A stretch of DNA of 64,000 nt from Luteolibacter yonseiensis (GCF_016595465.1 NZ_JAENIK010000010.1:24293-88292), one strand, 5' to 3'; shown: positions 42,186 through 51,038, numbered from the stretch's first letter. Numbers and translations: made by a program. The notes: a model not told the origin generated them from the sequence alone.

Positions 42186-43297
42186 CGGACAAGCTCCTCC
42201 CCACGCCCCGCCGCATGCTCTCGCTGGATGCCCTGCGAGGCATGGACATGCTTTGCATCATGGGGCTGGAGGACGTGATCCGCGAGCTCGCCCACTGGTG
42301 CCCGACGGCATTTCTGGAAAAACTCGCCGAGCAGTTCGAACACGTGCCGTGGGCGGGGCTGCACGCGTATGACCTGATTTTCCCGCTCTTCATGTTCCTC
42401 TCCGGCGTGTCCATCCCGCTTTCCATGGACTCCCGGCTGGACCGTGGTGACTCGCGGTGGGACATGTGGCGGAAAATCCTGACCCGCTGCGCGCTGCTCA
42501 TCCTGCTGGGCATGGTTTACAACGGGGTGTTCTCCGACAAGCCCGTGGGACCGCGCTTCGCCAGCGTGCTCGGGCAGATCGGCATCGCATGGGCCATCGC
42601 CGCCTCGCTGCAGCTCGTCGTGCGGGACACCCGCAAGCGCGTGGCCATCCTCGTCGGCTGGCTCGCGGCCACCGCCGTCCTCCAGCTTCTCGTCCCGGTG
42701 CCCGGCCACGGCGCGGGCGTGCTCACCGAGACCGGCGCGATCAACACCTGGTTCGACCGCCTGTTCCTCCCCGGCCGCCTGCACGGCGGCAGCTTCGACC
42801 CCGAGGGCATCCCCAGCGCCATCTTCGCCGCCGCCATCACCATGGCGGGTTCCCTCGTGGGCACGTTCATGAAACGGCCCGATGCGTATTCATGGAAAAC
42901 CGTCGGCACCCTGGCGGCCACCGGAGCCGCCGCCGTGCTGCTCGGCTGGGCCTGTTGGGCGGCCGGTTATCCGCCGATCAAGTCGCTGTGGACCGCGTCC
43001 TTCAACCTCCTCGCCATCGGCATCGCCACGCTGTTGTTCGCGCTGTTCTTCGGCATCATCGATGTGGCGCGCTGCCAGTCGTGGAGCTTCGCGCTGCGGG
43101 TCATCGGCATGAATTCGCTGACCATCTACCTCGGCTCCAAGCTCGTCTCGTTCCCGGACATGTCCGCCTTCCTCTTCGGCCGGGTGGTGGGGCCCGCCGG
43201 GGATGCCGCCCCGCTGCTGCTGCTTTGCGGCGTGCTCGTGCTGGAGTGGCTGGTGCTTTATTTCTTCTACAGGCAGCGGTGGTTCCTGCGGGTGTGA
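42182..43297 (+). CDS. DUF5009/HGSNAT-like membrane acyltransferase
   Basis: A 371-residue membrane protein with about ten helices. The N-terminal motif RMLSLDALRGMDMLCIMG, followed by HAYDLIFPLFMFLSGVSIP, is typical of the heparan-alpha-glucosaminide acetyltransferase-like/DUF5009 family, which moves acyl groups across membranes to sugars. The C-terminus has VLVLEWLVLYFFYRQRWF. Its ATG overlaps the stop of the ThuA gene. Together with DUF1080 and ThuA proteins it suggests glycan processing at the cell envelope. The donor and acceptor are unknown. Confidence 0.88.
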   Translation: MTDKLLPTPRRMLSLDALRGMDMLCIMGLEDVIRELAHWCPTAFLEKLAEQFEHVPWAGLHAYDLIFPLFMFLSGVSIPLSMDSRLDRGDSRWDMWRKILTRCALLILLGMVYNGVFSDKPVGPRFASVLGQIGIAWAIAASLQLVVRDTRKRVAILVGWLAATAVLQLLVPVPGHGAGVLTETGAINTWFDRLFLPGRLHGGSFDPEGIPSAIFAAAITMAGSLVGTFMKRPDAYSWKTVGTLAATGAAAVLLGWACWAAGYPPIKSLWTASFNLLAIGIATLLFALFFGIIDVARCQSWSFALRVIGMNSLTIYLGSKLVSFPDMSAFLFGRVVGPAGDAAPLLLLCGVLVLEWLVLYFFYRQRWFLRV

Positions 43298-43330
43298 GCG
43301 GACGTGGAATTCCGCATCAGGGTGCCAATT

Positions 43331-43540
43331 CACCAGCGCCAACGGTGCGCGATGAGAGAGCCCGGGGCAACGCCCCGGGAATGGACGACGAAGCATATGG
43401 AGTCCTGACAGGACGGCATCCCTGGTGCCCCGCACCGTCCTTGATTTCGTCCTTACAGGACTTGCGAAATGAGTCGGTCCATGACCCGGGGCTGCGCTGC
43501 GCTCACCCCGGTCTATCTCATTCCGCACCTTTGGTGCTTT
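43331..43540 (+). repeat. F1 element, copy 5
   Basis: It starts with caccagcgccaacggtgcgcg and ends with ttccgcacctttggtgctt, with the ccggggc/gccccgg hairpin, the 'gtcctgacagga / tccttacaggac' pair and the gacccggggctgcg segment. Its right end overlaps the last codons of the trypsin-like lipoprotein gene. Confidence 0.82.
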
Positions 43541-44384
43541 TTTCCGGAACGGTTCTCGTCGTGGACACGGTGGATCCGTTCGTTTTTTTCCGATCCTTCT
43601 CAATGATGTCGGAAAGGCGCTCCGGTTCGATCATCACGGCGATCGTCCGCAGCCTCGTATGGAAAACGGACCACTCGATCCTTGAGAGGATCCCGCACAA
43701 TCCGCCGTCCGCGGTGACCACGGGCGCGCCGCTCATGCCGCCCCGCGCCACCAGGGTGGTCGGGAAATCGTGGAGGCCTTGTCCGAGATCCCGGCCCTTG
43801 GAATCCAGGACTTTTCCCGCAGCGAAAAAGGATCCGTTCCCGGTGATTTTCCGCAAGTCATAGGTCCCGTTCTTATCCGGCGCCAGCACTCCGCGTCCCT
43901 TCCGGTCCGCGCTGAACACGATGTCGCCCGGCGGTGAGGTGGCCTTCATCTTCTTGAAAAAAGGTCCTCCCGTGGGCGCGATTTTCAGCAATGCCAGATC
44001 CGCATCGGGATCGCTCCACACCAGCCGCCCGGGATGAGGTTTTTTCAGGAGGTCCGTCTCGATGAAAAACGGCTTGTCCCGCACCACGTGCCAGGCCGTC
44101 AGGTAGTATCCATCCGCGGTCACCGCCGCCGCACGGCCTCCCGCCGGCACACCGTAGGCGGAGGAGTCCGGCCTGTCGCTCGAGCCCGTCGAGACAAGAC
44201 CCACCCGCGCGCCGATGTGATCGCGCATGGCCTTCTTCTCCTTGCCATCGCCGATGTGGCGGTCCGTCTCCGTTTTCTGGAGCGCCCTCACTTCGGGATT
44301 GTCATACTTCCAGAAAGAAACGTCCCCGGCACAACCGAGCAGGAAGACCGACATCAGGGATGGCAACAGCAGGGGGATCCGCAT
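43518..44384 (-). CDS. Trypsin-like serine protease lipoprotein
   Basis: A 288-residue protein from the ATG at 44384. A lipobox (FLLGC, C18) anchors it. The chymotrypsin-fold triad is present: H99 in LTAWHVV, D129 in DADLALLKI, and S218 in GGMSGAPVV, the GxSGxP form used by DegP-like and Do-type enzymes. No PDZ domain follows. It probably acts in the periplasm or at the outer membrane. The last residues, STKGAE, are encoded by the end of the F1 element at 43331-43540, so the stop codon is repeat-derived. Confidence 0.88.
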   Translation of the reverse strand: MRIPLLLPSLMSVFLLGCAGDVSFWKYDNPEVRALQKTETDRHIGDGKEKKAMRDHIGARVGLVSTGSSDRPDSSAYGVPAGGRAAAVTADGYYLTAWHVVRDKPFFIETDLLKKPHPGRLVWSDPDADLALLKIAPTGGPFFKKMKATSPPGDIVFSADRKGRGVLAPDKNGTYDLRKITGNGSFFAAGKVLDSKGRDLGQGLHDFPTTLVARGGMSGAPVVTADGGLCGILSRIEWSVFHTRLRTIAVMIEPERLSDIIEKDRKKTNGSTVSTTRTVPEKSTKGAE

Positions 44385-44592
44385 GACAACTTTATGAGGG
44401 AAATCCCGGCGGCAGGTCAATCCCGGCGGTGGTGAACGGGTGGATGGCCCACGGCGGTGCCCCCGGGGGGATGCCACCCTCCGGCCTTCCGGAAATTTCA
44501 TGGCTCGTCATCGCGGATTCCAGGTGGCAGGGTGCGTCCGGGCCCGTCATCCTTCACCAGGCGCGGGCTTGAATCACCAGCATCCAGACACA

Positions 44593-45708
44593 TTGAAAAC
44601 GTTTAAAGAACTCGGCGTCCGCGCGGACCTCATCAAGGGCATCCAGGAGCTCGGCATCATCCATCCCACCGACGTGCAGGACCAGGCGATCCCGTTCCTG
44701 CTGGAAAACGGTGGCGATCTCGTCGCCCAGGCGCAGACGGGCACGGGCAAGACGGCGGCGTTCGGCCTGCCGCTGCTGATGAAGGTGAACCCGAAGTCGA
44801 ACGACATCCAGGCGGTGGTCGTCGCGCCGACGCGCGAGCTGGCGAAGCAGATCGGCAAGCAGCTCTTCCGCTTCACCAAGTTTTCCGAGCAGAAGATTTT
44901 CACCGAGGTGCTGTGCGGCGGGGACAACTTCGACAGGCAGGTGGCCTCGCTCCAGCGGCCCACTCACATCGTGGTGGTGACTCCGGGACGCCTGCTGGAC
45001 CTTTTCCAGAAGAAGGCGCTGACGCTGCTGCATGTGAAACACCTGGTGCTGGACGAGGCGGACGAGATGCTCAGCATGGGCTTCAAGAAGGAGCTGGTGA
45101 AGATCTTCGGCCTCACGCGGGCGCGCAAGAGCACCTGGCTTTTCTCGGCGACCATCCCGGACGCCATCAACGGTCTCATCAAGGACTGCATGTCCGGAAA
45201 GCCGCAATCGCTCAAGATCGACAAGGCGCACGTGGTGAACCGCGACATCGACCACCGGTTCGCGATCTGCGGCCGGGACGAGAAGACCGAGTTCATCTCC
45301 GGCTTCCTCAGCCGCCAGGGGGAGAGCCGCGGCGTGATCTTCTGCCGCACCAAGGCGGGCGCCATCGTGCTCGGGAAACAGCTCGCGGCCAAGGGGTTTC
45401 CCGTGGCGGTGCTGCAGGGCGACCTCACGCAGAAGGAGCGGGACACCATCATGCGGTCGTTCAAGAAGGAGCGCGTGCAGTTTCTCATCGCCACGGACGT
45501 CGCGGCGCGGGGGATCGATGTCGAGGGGCTCTCGTTCGTGATCCACCACCAGCTTCCCGAGCAGATCGAGTACTACACCCACCGTAGCGGAAGAACCGCC
45601 CGGGCCGGAAAGAAGGGGATCTCCCTGACACTGGTGGAGCCGAGGGAGCGGGCGAAAATCACGAAGCTGGAGAACACGCTGGATCTTTCTTTTTCAGAGG
45701 TGCGCTGA
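44593..45708 (+). CDS. DEAD-box RNA helicase
   Basis: A DEAD-box helicase of about 371 residues. Motifs in order: the Q motif (FKELGVRADLIKGIQELGI and PTDVQDQAI), I AQTGTGKTAAF, Ia PTRELAKQI, Ib TPGRLLDLF, II DEAD in VLDEADEMLSMGF, III SAT in FSATIPDA, then IV VIFCRTKAGAI, V ATDVAARGIDVEG and VI HRSGRTARAGKKG. The conserved region begins at a TTG (44593). Other in-frame starts are TTG 44569 and ATG 44500, which would add residues not like the family. There is no basic C-terminal tail. It unwinds RNA in the cytoplasm. Confidence 0.92.
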   Translation: MKTFKELGVRADLIKGIQELGIIHPTDVQDQAIPFLLENGGDLVAQAQTGTGKTAAFGLPLLMKVNPKSNDIQAVVVAPTRELAKQIGKQLFRFTKFSEQKIFTEVLCGGDNFDRQVASLQRPTHIVVVTPGRLLDLFQKKALTLLHVKHLVLDEADEMLSMGFKKELVKIFGLTRARKSTWLFSATIPDAINGLIKDCMSGKPQSLKIDKAHVVNRDIDHRFAICGRDEKTEFISGFLSRQGESRGVIFCRTKAGAIVLGKQLAAKGFPVAVLQGDLTQKERDTIMRSFKKERVQFLIATDVAARGIDVEGLSFVIHHQLPEQIEYYTHRSGRTARAGKKGISLTLVEPRERAKITKLENTLDLSFSEVR

Positions 45709-45804
45709 ATTTCCGGTCGGACGGGGCGGGCGGCGGATGATCTCCGCTTGACGCCCCGCGGTTGCGGGATTCTGTTGGGAAAGCGGTTCCCCCGCATTCC
45801 TGCC

Positions 45805-46071
45805 ATGAGCTCCAACCTACCTGCCCGCGCGGTTTTCAGCATCCCTTCCATCGTCGCCATCATCGCGGCGATCCTGAGTTTCAAGACAGCGGCTTTTTTC
45901 GGCCTCGTCTTCGCGCTGGTGGCCGTCATCGCCGGACTGCTGGGACTCGTTCTGTCACTCTCGCCGGCACGGCGCGGAGGCGTTCTGAGCCTTGTCGGAG
46001 TGTTCGGCGGCCTGCTCGGCATCATCGCGGCGGTGGTGAAGGCGATCCACTGGATCGTAAACATCGGGTAA
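45805..46071 (+). CDS. Small two- to three-helix membrane protein
   Basis: An 88-residue protein from the ATG at 45805. It is almost all hydrophobic: IPSIVAIIAAILSFKTAAFFG, LVFALVAVIAGLLGLVLSL and LSLVGVFGGLLGIIAAVV, broken by a PARRGG turn. It looks like a DUF4190-type or similar small integral membrane protein. The function is unknown. The gene follows the helicase by 96 bases, and a strong hairpin with a T-rich tail follows at 46174-46240. Confidence 0.75.
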   Translation: MSSNLPARAVFSIPSIVAIIAAILSFKTAAFFGLVFALVAVIAGLLGLVLSLSPARRGGVLSLVGVFGGLLGIIAAVVKAIHWIVNIG

Positions 46072-46154
46072 CCAACCGCTGGCGGCGGAGGCGATTGTTA
46101 GATTTTGAAAACGGTCCCGCGTGATGGATTTGGCACGACAGGTGCTATTTCAGA

Positions 46155-46242
46155 AGTGTCGCGACACTATTAGGCGGTCCGACTGAGATGCCTCCAGGTT
46201 AATGGGTTTTCCGGGGGATGATCAGTCGGACCGCTTTCTTAT
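46155..46242 (+). terminator. Half copy of F3 acting as terminator hairpin
   Basis: GCGGTCCGACTG (46174-46185) pairs perfectly with CAGTCGGACCGC (46223-46234), followed by TTTCTTATT. This is hairpin 2 of the F3 family with all 12 pairs matched, where the full copies have one mismatch and one G-T pair. Hairpin 1 is missing. In its place is the perfect palindrome AGTGTCGCGACACT (46155-46168). It lies 84 bases after the small membrane protein gene. Confidence 0.65.
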
Positions 46243-46294
46243 TGAAGGGTAGGCGCGGTGGCGGCGGACCGGATGGAATTCGCGGCGCTCAATC

Positions 46295-46447
46295 ATTTTT
46301 TTATCATAATGTAAAGATTGTTCTTGCGGGAAGTGCGGGCAGGTGGTAATTCTTCCGCGTCGCAAGACAAGGCGGTCCGACTGAGATGCCTCCCGGGTTA
46401 ATGGGTTTTTCCTAGGGTGGATGATCAATCGGGCCGCTTTTTTATAT
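46295..46447 (+). ncRNA. F3 repeat, copy 1: candidate small RNA
   Basis: It begins with a T run and GTAAAGATTGTT. Hairpin 1: CTTGCGGGAAG (46323-46333) pairs with CTTCC-GCGT-CGCAAG (46352-46366), an 11-bp stem with a GCGT bulge and an 18-base loop. Hairpin 2: GCGGTCCGACTG (46372-46383) pairs with CAATCGGGCCGC (46426-46437), followed by six T. The T run after a GC stem is the form of an intrinsic terminator on this strand. No ATG-started frame fits the element in this direction. Three other full copies exist in the window. Confidence 0.5.
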
Positions 46448-46577
46448 ACGTTTTCCGAGAGGGAGGCGGAATCGGAGGGAGTGATTGAGGAGTTGTTAGG
46501 GATCGGTTCTTGGGAAAGGGAAATTTCTGACGACGGATTTCGAGTCCCGGGCGAGCATCCCGGGCGGCGTGCGGCAT

Positions 46578-46790
46578 TCTTCAGCGCCAACGGCGCGAAA
46601 TGAGAAAGCCCATGGCAACGCCATGGGAATGGTTCCAAACGATCCGGAGTCCTGAAGGGACGTGATCAAAGGGAGGCGATGCACCATGGATGTCGTCCCT
46701 TCAGGACTCTTGGCCGTGGTTGTGGCATGCCCCGGGGTTGCGCTTCGCTCACCCCGGGCTGTCACATTCCGCACCTTTGGTGCTGAAGAA
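46578..46790 (+). repeat. F1 element, copy 6
   Basis: It runs from ttcagcgccaacggcgcga to gcacctttggtgctgaag, with a ccatggc/gccatgg hairpin, the 'gtcctgaagggac / gtcccttcaggac' pair and the cccggggttgcgcttcgc segment. Another half left arm, 'cgcgcctttggtgctgaag', is repeated at 46835. Confidence 0.82.
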
Positions 46791-46940
46791 TGAACCTGAA
46801 CACCAGACAAGGATCCGCCATACTTTCCCATTCCGCGCCTTTGGTGCTGAAGAATGGGCCTGAAAGCACCGGACCACGGTCCGCCATGCTTTCCCACGGC
46901 GATCAACTAGGGAGAATGGATGATGGAAGCGAAGAGGTTA

Positions 46941-47070
46941 ACCACGGAAAACACGAAATACACGGATGGTAATGTGCCGAAAATCCAAGAGTCCGGAAAA
47001 AGGCACCGCCAGTCAGCGGTGGAATTTCAAAGTCATTCTTAAAATCCGTGTATTCCGTGTATTCCGTGGT
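46941..47070. repeat. Inverted repeat of the 'accacggaaaaca' type
   Basis: The left arm accacggaaaacacgaaa (46941 on) is largely complementary to the right arm tattccgtgtattccgtgg ending at 47070, with about 75 bases between. No gene lies here. This word is a common dispersed repeat in G+C-rich verrucomicrobial-type genomes, from memory. Confidence 0.55.
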
Positions 47071-47154
47071 CAGAAATCTTCATGCCATCCCCAGCTTGAT
47101 CGTCGTGCATGCATTCCCATTCCGCGCCTTTGACGGTGGAGAATGGCGCATCAT

Positions 47155-47310
47155 GATTTTTTTAGCATATTGTAAAGATTGTTCTTGCGGGAGGGGCGGC
47201 AGGGTGGTAATTCTTCCGCGTCGCAAGACAAGGCGGTCCGACTGAGATGCCTCCCGGGTTAATGGGTTTTTCCTAGGGTGGATGATCAATCGGGCCGCTT
47301 TTTTTATGTA
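47155..47310 (+). ncRNA. F3 repeat, copy 2: candidate small RNA
   Basis: The same order of parts as at 46295: a T run, a GCATATTGTAAAG word, hairpin 1, then hairpin 2 and a run of seven T at 47299-47305. The apical loop of hairpin 1 differs here (GAGGGGCGGCAGGG against GAAGTGCGGGCAGG in copy 1), while about 75 bases from CTTCCGCG onward are identical to copy 1. Confidence 0.5.
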
Positions 47311-47423
47311 CGTTTTCCGAGAGGAAGGCGGGATGGAAGAGGTTGTTAGGGATCGATTTTGGAAATGGAAATTTCTGACTACGATTTCGCATCCCGGGCA
47401 GGCATCCCGGGCGACGGGGGCAT

Positions 47424-47635
47424 CTTCAGCGCCAACGGTGCGAAATGAGAGAACCCATGGCAACGCCATGGAAAAGATCCCCGAAGCGACCGGAGTCCTG
47501 AAGGGACGTGATCAAGGGGAGGCGATGCGCGACGGATGTCGTCCCTTCAGGACTGGTGCGATGGTTGTGGCATGCCCCGGGGTTGCGCTTCGCTCACCCC
47601 GGTCTTTCACATTCCGTGCCTTTGGCACTGAAGAA
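47424..47635 (+). repeat. F1 element, copy 7
   Basis: It runs from ttcagcgccaacggtgcgaa to tgcctttggcactgaag. The left and right arms have diverged from each other at two positions but still pair in most. The inner 'gtcctgaagggac / gtcccttcaggac' pair is intact. Confidence 0.8.
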
Positions 47636-47709
47636 CGGGGCTGAAAACACCGGACCACGATCCGCCAGGCATTCCCATTCAGCACCTTTGAAGCAGGAAA
47701 AAGGCGCAT

Positions 47710-47862
47710 CACGATTTTTTTGGCATATTGTAAAGATTGTTCTTGCGGGAAGTGCGGTGGGGTGATAATTCTTCCGCGTCGCAAGACAAGGCGGTCCGAC
47801 TGAGATGCCTCCCGGGTTAATGGGTTTTTCCTAGGGTGGATGATCAATCGGGCCGCTTTTTT
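47710..47862 (+). ncRNA. F3 repeat, copy 3: candidate small RNA
   Basis: It has GCATATTGTAAAGATTG, hairpin 1 with the loop variant AAGTGCGGTGGGGTGAT, and hairpin 2 with a six-T tail. Outside the loop the sequence equals copies 1 and 2. The copies at 47155 and 47710 and the F1 copy between them alternate, so the island was built by repeated insertion or duplication. Confidence 0.5.
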
Positions 47863-47879
47863 GTGCACCTGTTCCGGCA

Positions 47880-47945
47880 TCCCCTCCCCTGGGCTGCGCT
47901 TCGCCCTCCCCGGGCTGTCCCATTCCGCACCGTTGATGCAGGAAA
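47880..47945 (+). repeat. F1 element, right-end fragment
   Basis: It contains the ctgggctgcgcttcgc and cattccgcaccgttgatgc words of the F1 right third, directly before the end of the mannosidase gene. Confidence 0.65.
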
Positions 47946-47957
47946 GACTTCCCCGTA

Positions 47958-50900
47958 TCACACGCTCTCCACAAGGAACGAGCGGATGTCGAACGCCCGG
48001 AGTTCCAGCGGATTTTCCGTTGGCGCGGCGGGCAGCGGGTTTTCCAGCAGGTCGCATTCGCGGAGTTTCAGTCCCGGCAGATTCACCGTGATGCCGCCGG
48101 TGGTCCTGCGTCCGCCCGCCTCAACCACCCGCAGGACGAGGGCCTTGCCGTCTTCCGAGCGCTTGAGCGCTTCCAGCGTCACGCCCGGCTTGTCGATGGA
48201 TATCCACGAACCGCTTTCGCCGCCTTTGACCGATCCCTTGGCCACGACCAGCGGCACATTGAGCGCCAGCGCGGCTTCGTTCACGCCACCCTGCAGGGTA
48301 TCTCCCGCATGGGGAAACAGGCTGAAGGTCCGGCGGTGGATGCCGATGTCCGCGGTGGGGTCCGGGGCGCTCGCGCTTTTCAGGAGGGTGAGCCGCAGCC
48401 GGTTGCCGAGCACGTCGCAGCCGAAGATGCCGTTGTTCAGCAACGCCACGCCGTAACCGCTCTCGGTGAAGTCGATCCACCGCTGGATCGGGATTTCAAA
48501 CCGTGCGGCATCCCAGCTCGTGTTGCGGTGCACCGGGCGGCGGACGTGGCCATACTGGATCTCGCACACCGAGTGGTCGGTGCGGATGGCCAGCGGGAAT
48601 GAAACTTTAAGCACGCGGTCGCGCTCCTTCCAATCCACCGTGGTGTCGAAATCCAGCCGCGCGCTTCCGGCGGTGAGGATGACGCGCTGGGTGACAAGCG
48701 AGCCGCCCACGGGACGGGTGAATTCCAGCGCGCCGCGCAACGGATGGTTTTCCACGATTTCCCCGCTTCCGCCGCCGCCAACGATCTCGTAATCCTCCAT
48801 CGCGGATGCCTCGATGTCCCAGGCGCTCCAGCGGTTCGGGTAGTCCCGGAGCAGGTGCAGTTCGTTCGCCGGGCCGTCGAGCACCTCGCGGTTTTCGCGC
48901 AGGTCCAGCACGGAGGCGATGACGCCGTCCGCGAGCACCCGGACTTTCAGGATGCCATTCGCGATGGTCCAGCCGTCCCCGGTTTTCACGATCTCCACCG
49001 GCTGCCAATCGACAGGAGGGACATCGGAAACCCCGGCGAATCCGCACGCCGGTACGGTCGCGACGGAAAGCCTGTCATCCGCGGCGACGACCTCGCGACG
49101 GTCCTGCGCGAGGGTGTTGAAAGCGGTCCATCCGGGACCGTCCGACAGAAGTCTTTCCACCCCCGCCTCACGCACGGCGAGGGCGAGTTTTTCGATCACT
49201 TCATAATCACGGCGGCTTTCCTCATAGACGCGGTGGATCGAGGAGCCGGGCAGGATGTCGTGGAATTGGTTCAACAAAAGAAGCTTCCACGCGCGGTCGA
49301 GCACCTGTGCGGTGAGCGACGTTTCCTTCACGGGATGGTGGCCCGGCACGTCCCACACCGTGCGGTCCGGATGCGGGTCTGTCAGAACCAGTTCGCCCGG
49401 GGCGAGCACCGAGGTGATGGCGTCGAAAAACTCCGCGTCGCGCAGCAGCAGCTCGCAGCGGCGGTTCATCAGCTTGTTGTGCGCCTGGCTGGTGTAGGTC
49501 CCGCGGTGCAGCTCGAGGTAGAGCTCCCCCACCCACACCGGAGGGTCCTCGATGTCCGCCATCGCGGCGTCGAAGAATCCCTTCACCGTGCCGAATTCCA
49601 CGGCGGGCATGCCTTCGAAGTTTTCCCAGCGCTTGATGCGCTCGATCATCTCGACCGTCGGTCCGCCGCCGCCATCACCGTAGCCATACGGCATCAGCGA
49701 GCGGGAGGCGCGGTCCTTCTGGGCGAACTGCCTTTCCGCGCGCGCCAGCTCCCTGCCCTGCACGCGGGCGTTGTAGGTATCGACCGGCGGGAAGTGGCTG
49801 AAGATCCGCGTGCCGTCGATGCCCTCCCACAGGAAGGTGTGGTGCGGGAAGCGGTTGGTGTCGTTCCAGGAAATCTTTTGGGTCAGGAAGCGGTCCACCC
49901 CGGCCTTGCCGAGGATCTGCGGCAGGGCGGCGGAGTAGCCGAAGACATCCGGCAGCCAGAGATCGCCCGTCGTGACGCCGAACTCGCGGCTGAAGAAATC
50001 CTTGCCGTGGACCAGCTGGCGCACGAGCGATTCGCCGGAAGGCACGTTGCAATCCGGCTCCACCCACATGCTGCCCATGGCCTCCCACTGGCCGCGCGCC
50101 ACCGCGTCCCGGATGCCCTGATAGATGGTGGGATAGTGCGCTTTCATCCACAGATACTGCACCGGCTGGGAACAACTGAAGCGGTACTCCGGGTGGACCT
50201 CCATGTAGGCCAGCGCGGTGGAGAACGTGCGGGCGCACTTGCGGATGGTCTCGCGCAGCGGCCAGCACCACGCGGTGTCGATGTGCGCGTGCCCTGTCGC
50301 CGTGATGCGGTGGACGGTGTCGCCGTTTTTCGCGGCCAGCAGGGGGGCGAGGATCTCCCGCGCCTTTCCGACCCACGAGCGGTCGCCGCGCTCCATCACG
50401 CGGCATGCCTGGTCCAGCCCGCGCAGCAGGCGCGCGCGGCGGGTGCCTTCCTCGGGGAGCTCCAGCATCGCCTCCCGGCAGACGCGGAAGTCCATGAGAA
50501 GCGCGAAAACCCCGGCATCATAGATCGCGAGCCGCGCCTCCTGCATGCGGAAAAGCCGTGCCTCGGGATCCACTCTCACGCCGTTGTCCCAGTGCCATTC
50601 GGACACTGGGTTTCCGGACGCCTCGACGTGGAAATCCACCAGCTCGCCGCCCTTCGCTTCCGTGAAAAGCGGGATGGCCTTGCGATAGCGGCTGACGGCG
50701 ATGACCGGCCTGCCGTCCATCCACACCTGCCCCTCGCGGCCGAAGCCCTCCTCGTTTTCAAAACTCAGGTCCACCACGGCGACCACCGTTTTCCCGCTCC
50801 ACGCGGCGGGCACCTGGCTGCGGAAACGGAACCACGCGGTGCCCCATGTCTTCCCCCATGCCGCGCCCTCGCGGACTTCCGTGAAACTCTGCGCCATCGC

Positions 50901-51038
50901 CTCGGCGTGGCTGACGGGTTCTCCGTCGGCCTCCCACATGGCCACCTCCAGCGGAATCTTCTCCTGATAGAGCAGGGGCAGGATGAACCGATCCTCCGCC
51001 ATCTCGATACGGGTTTCCTTCTTCTGACGGGTTTCCAT
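47958..51038 (-). CDS. Alpha-mannosidase (GH38)
   Basis: A 1026-residue GH38 enzyme. The N-terminal jellyroll-like region (residues 30-235) precedes the catalytic domain. Zinc-binding residues are in TGHAHIDTAWCW (H250, H252, D254 region), and the nucleophile D364 is in WLPDVFGYSAALPQ, followed by KISWNDTNRFPHHTF. The long C-terminal beta-sandwich domain is complete. It hydrolyses alpha-linked mannose from glycans. There is no signal peptide, so it acts in the cytoplasm on imported oligosaccharides. It stands alone; no mannose transporter is adjacent. The length is normal for the bacterial family (about 1000 residues). Confidence 0.95.
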   Translation of the reverse strand: METRQKKETRIEMAEDRFILPLLYQEKIPLEVAMWEADGEPVSHAEAMAQSFTEVREGAAWGKTWGTAWFRFRSQVPAAWSGKTVVAVVDLSFENEEGFGREGQVWMDGRPVIAVSRYRKAIPLFTEAKGGELVDFHVEASGNPVSEWHWDNGVRVDPEARLFRMQEARLAIYDAGVFALLMDFRVCREAMLELPEEGTRRARLLRGLDQACRVMERGDRSWVGKAREILAPLLAAKNGDTVHRITATGHAHIDTAWCWPLRETIRKCARTFSTALAYMEVHPEYRFSCSQPVQYLWMKAHYPTIYQGIRDAVARGQWEAMGSMWVEPDCNVPSGESLVRQLVHGKDFFSREFGVTTGDLWLPDVFGYSAALPQILGKAGVDRFLTQKISWNDTNRFPHHTFLWEGIDGTRIFSHFPPVDTYNARVQGRELARAERQFAQKDRASRSLMPYGYGDGGGGPTVEMIERIKRWENFEGMPAVEFGTVKGFFDAAMADIEDPPVWVGELYLELHRGTYTSQAHNKLMNRRCELLLRDAEFFDAITSVLAPGELVLTDPHPDRTVWDVPGHHPVKETSLTAQVLDRAWKLLLLNQFHDILPGSSIHRVYEESRRDYEVIEKLALAVREAGVERLLSDGPGWTAFNTLAQDRREVVAADDRLSVATVPACGFAGVSDVPPVDWQPVEIVKTGDGWTIANGILKVRVLADGVIASVLDLRENREVLDGPANELHLLRDYPNRWSAWDIEASAMEDYEIVGGGGSGEIVENHPLRGALEFTRPVGGSLVTQRVILTAGSARLDFDTTVDWKERDRVLKVSFPLAIRTDHSVCEIQYGHVRRPVHRNTSWDAARFEIPIQRWIDFTESGYGVALLNNGIFGCDVLGNRLRLTLLKSASAPDPTADIGIHRRTFSLFPHAGDTLQGGVNEAALALNVPLVVAKGSVKGGESGSWISIDKPGVTLEALKRSEDGKALVLRVVEAGGRRTTGGITVNLPGLKLRECDLLENPLPAAPTENPLELRAFDIRSFLVESV

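Noticed and set aside
46295..47862. Integron attC-like sites for the F3 copies
   Set aside because: The hairpins do not show the needed GTTRRRY and RYYYAAC core sites, no cassettes lie between the copies and no integrase is in the window.
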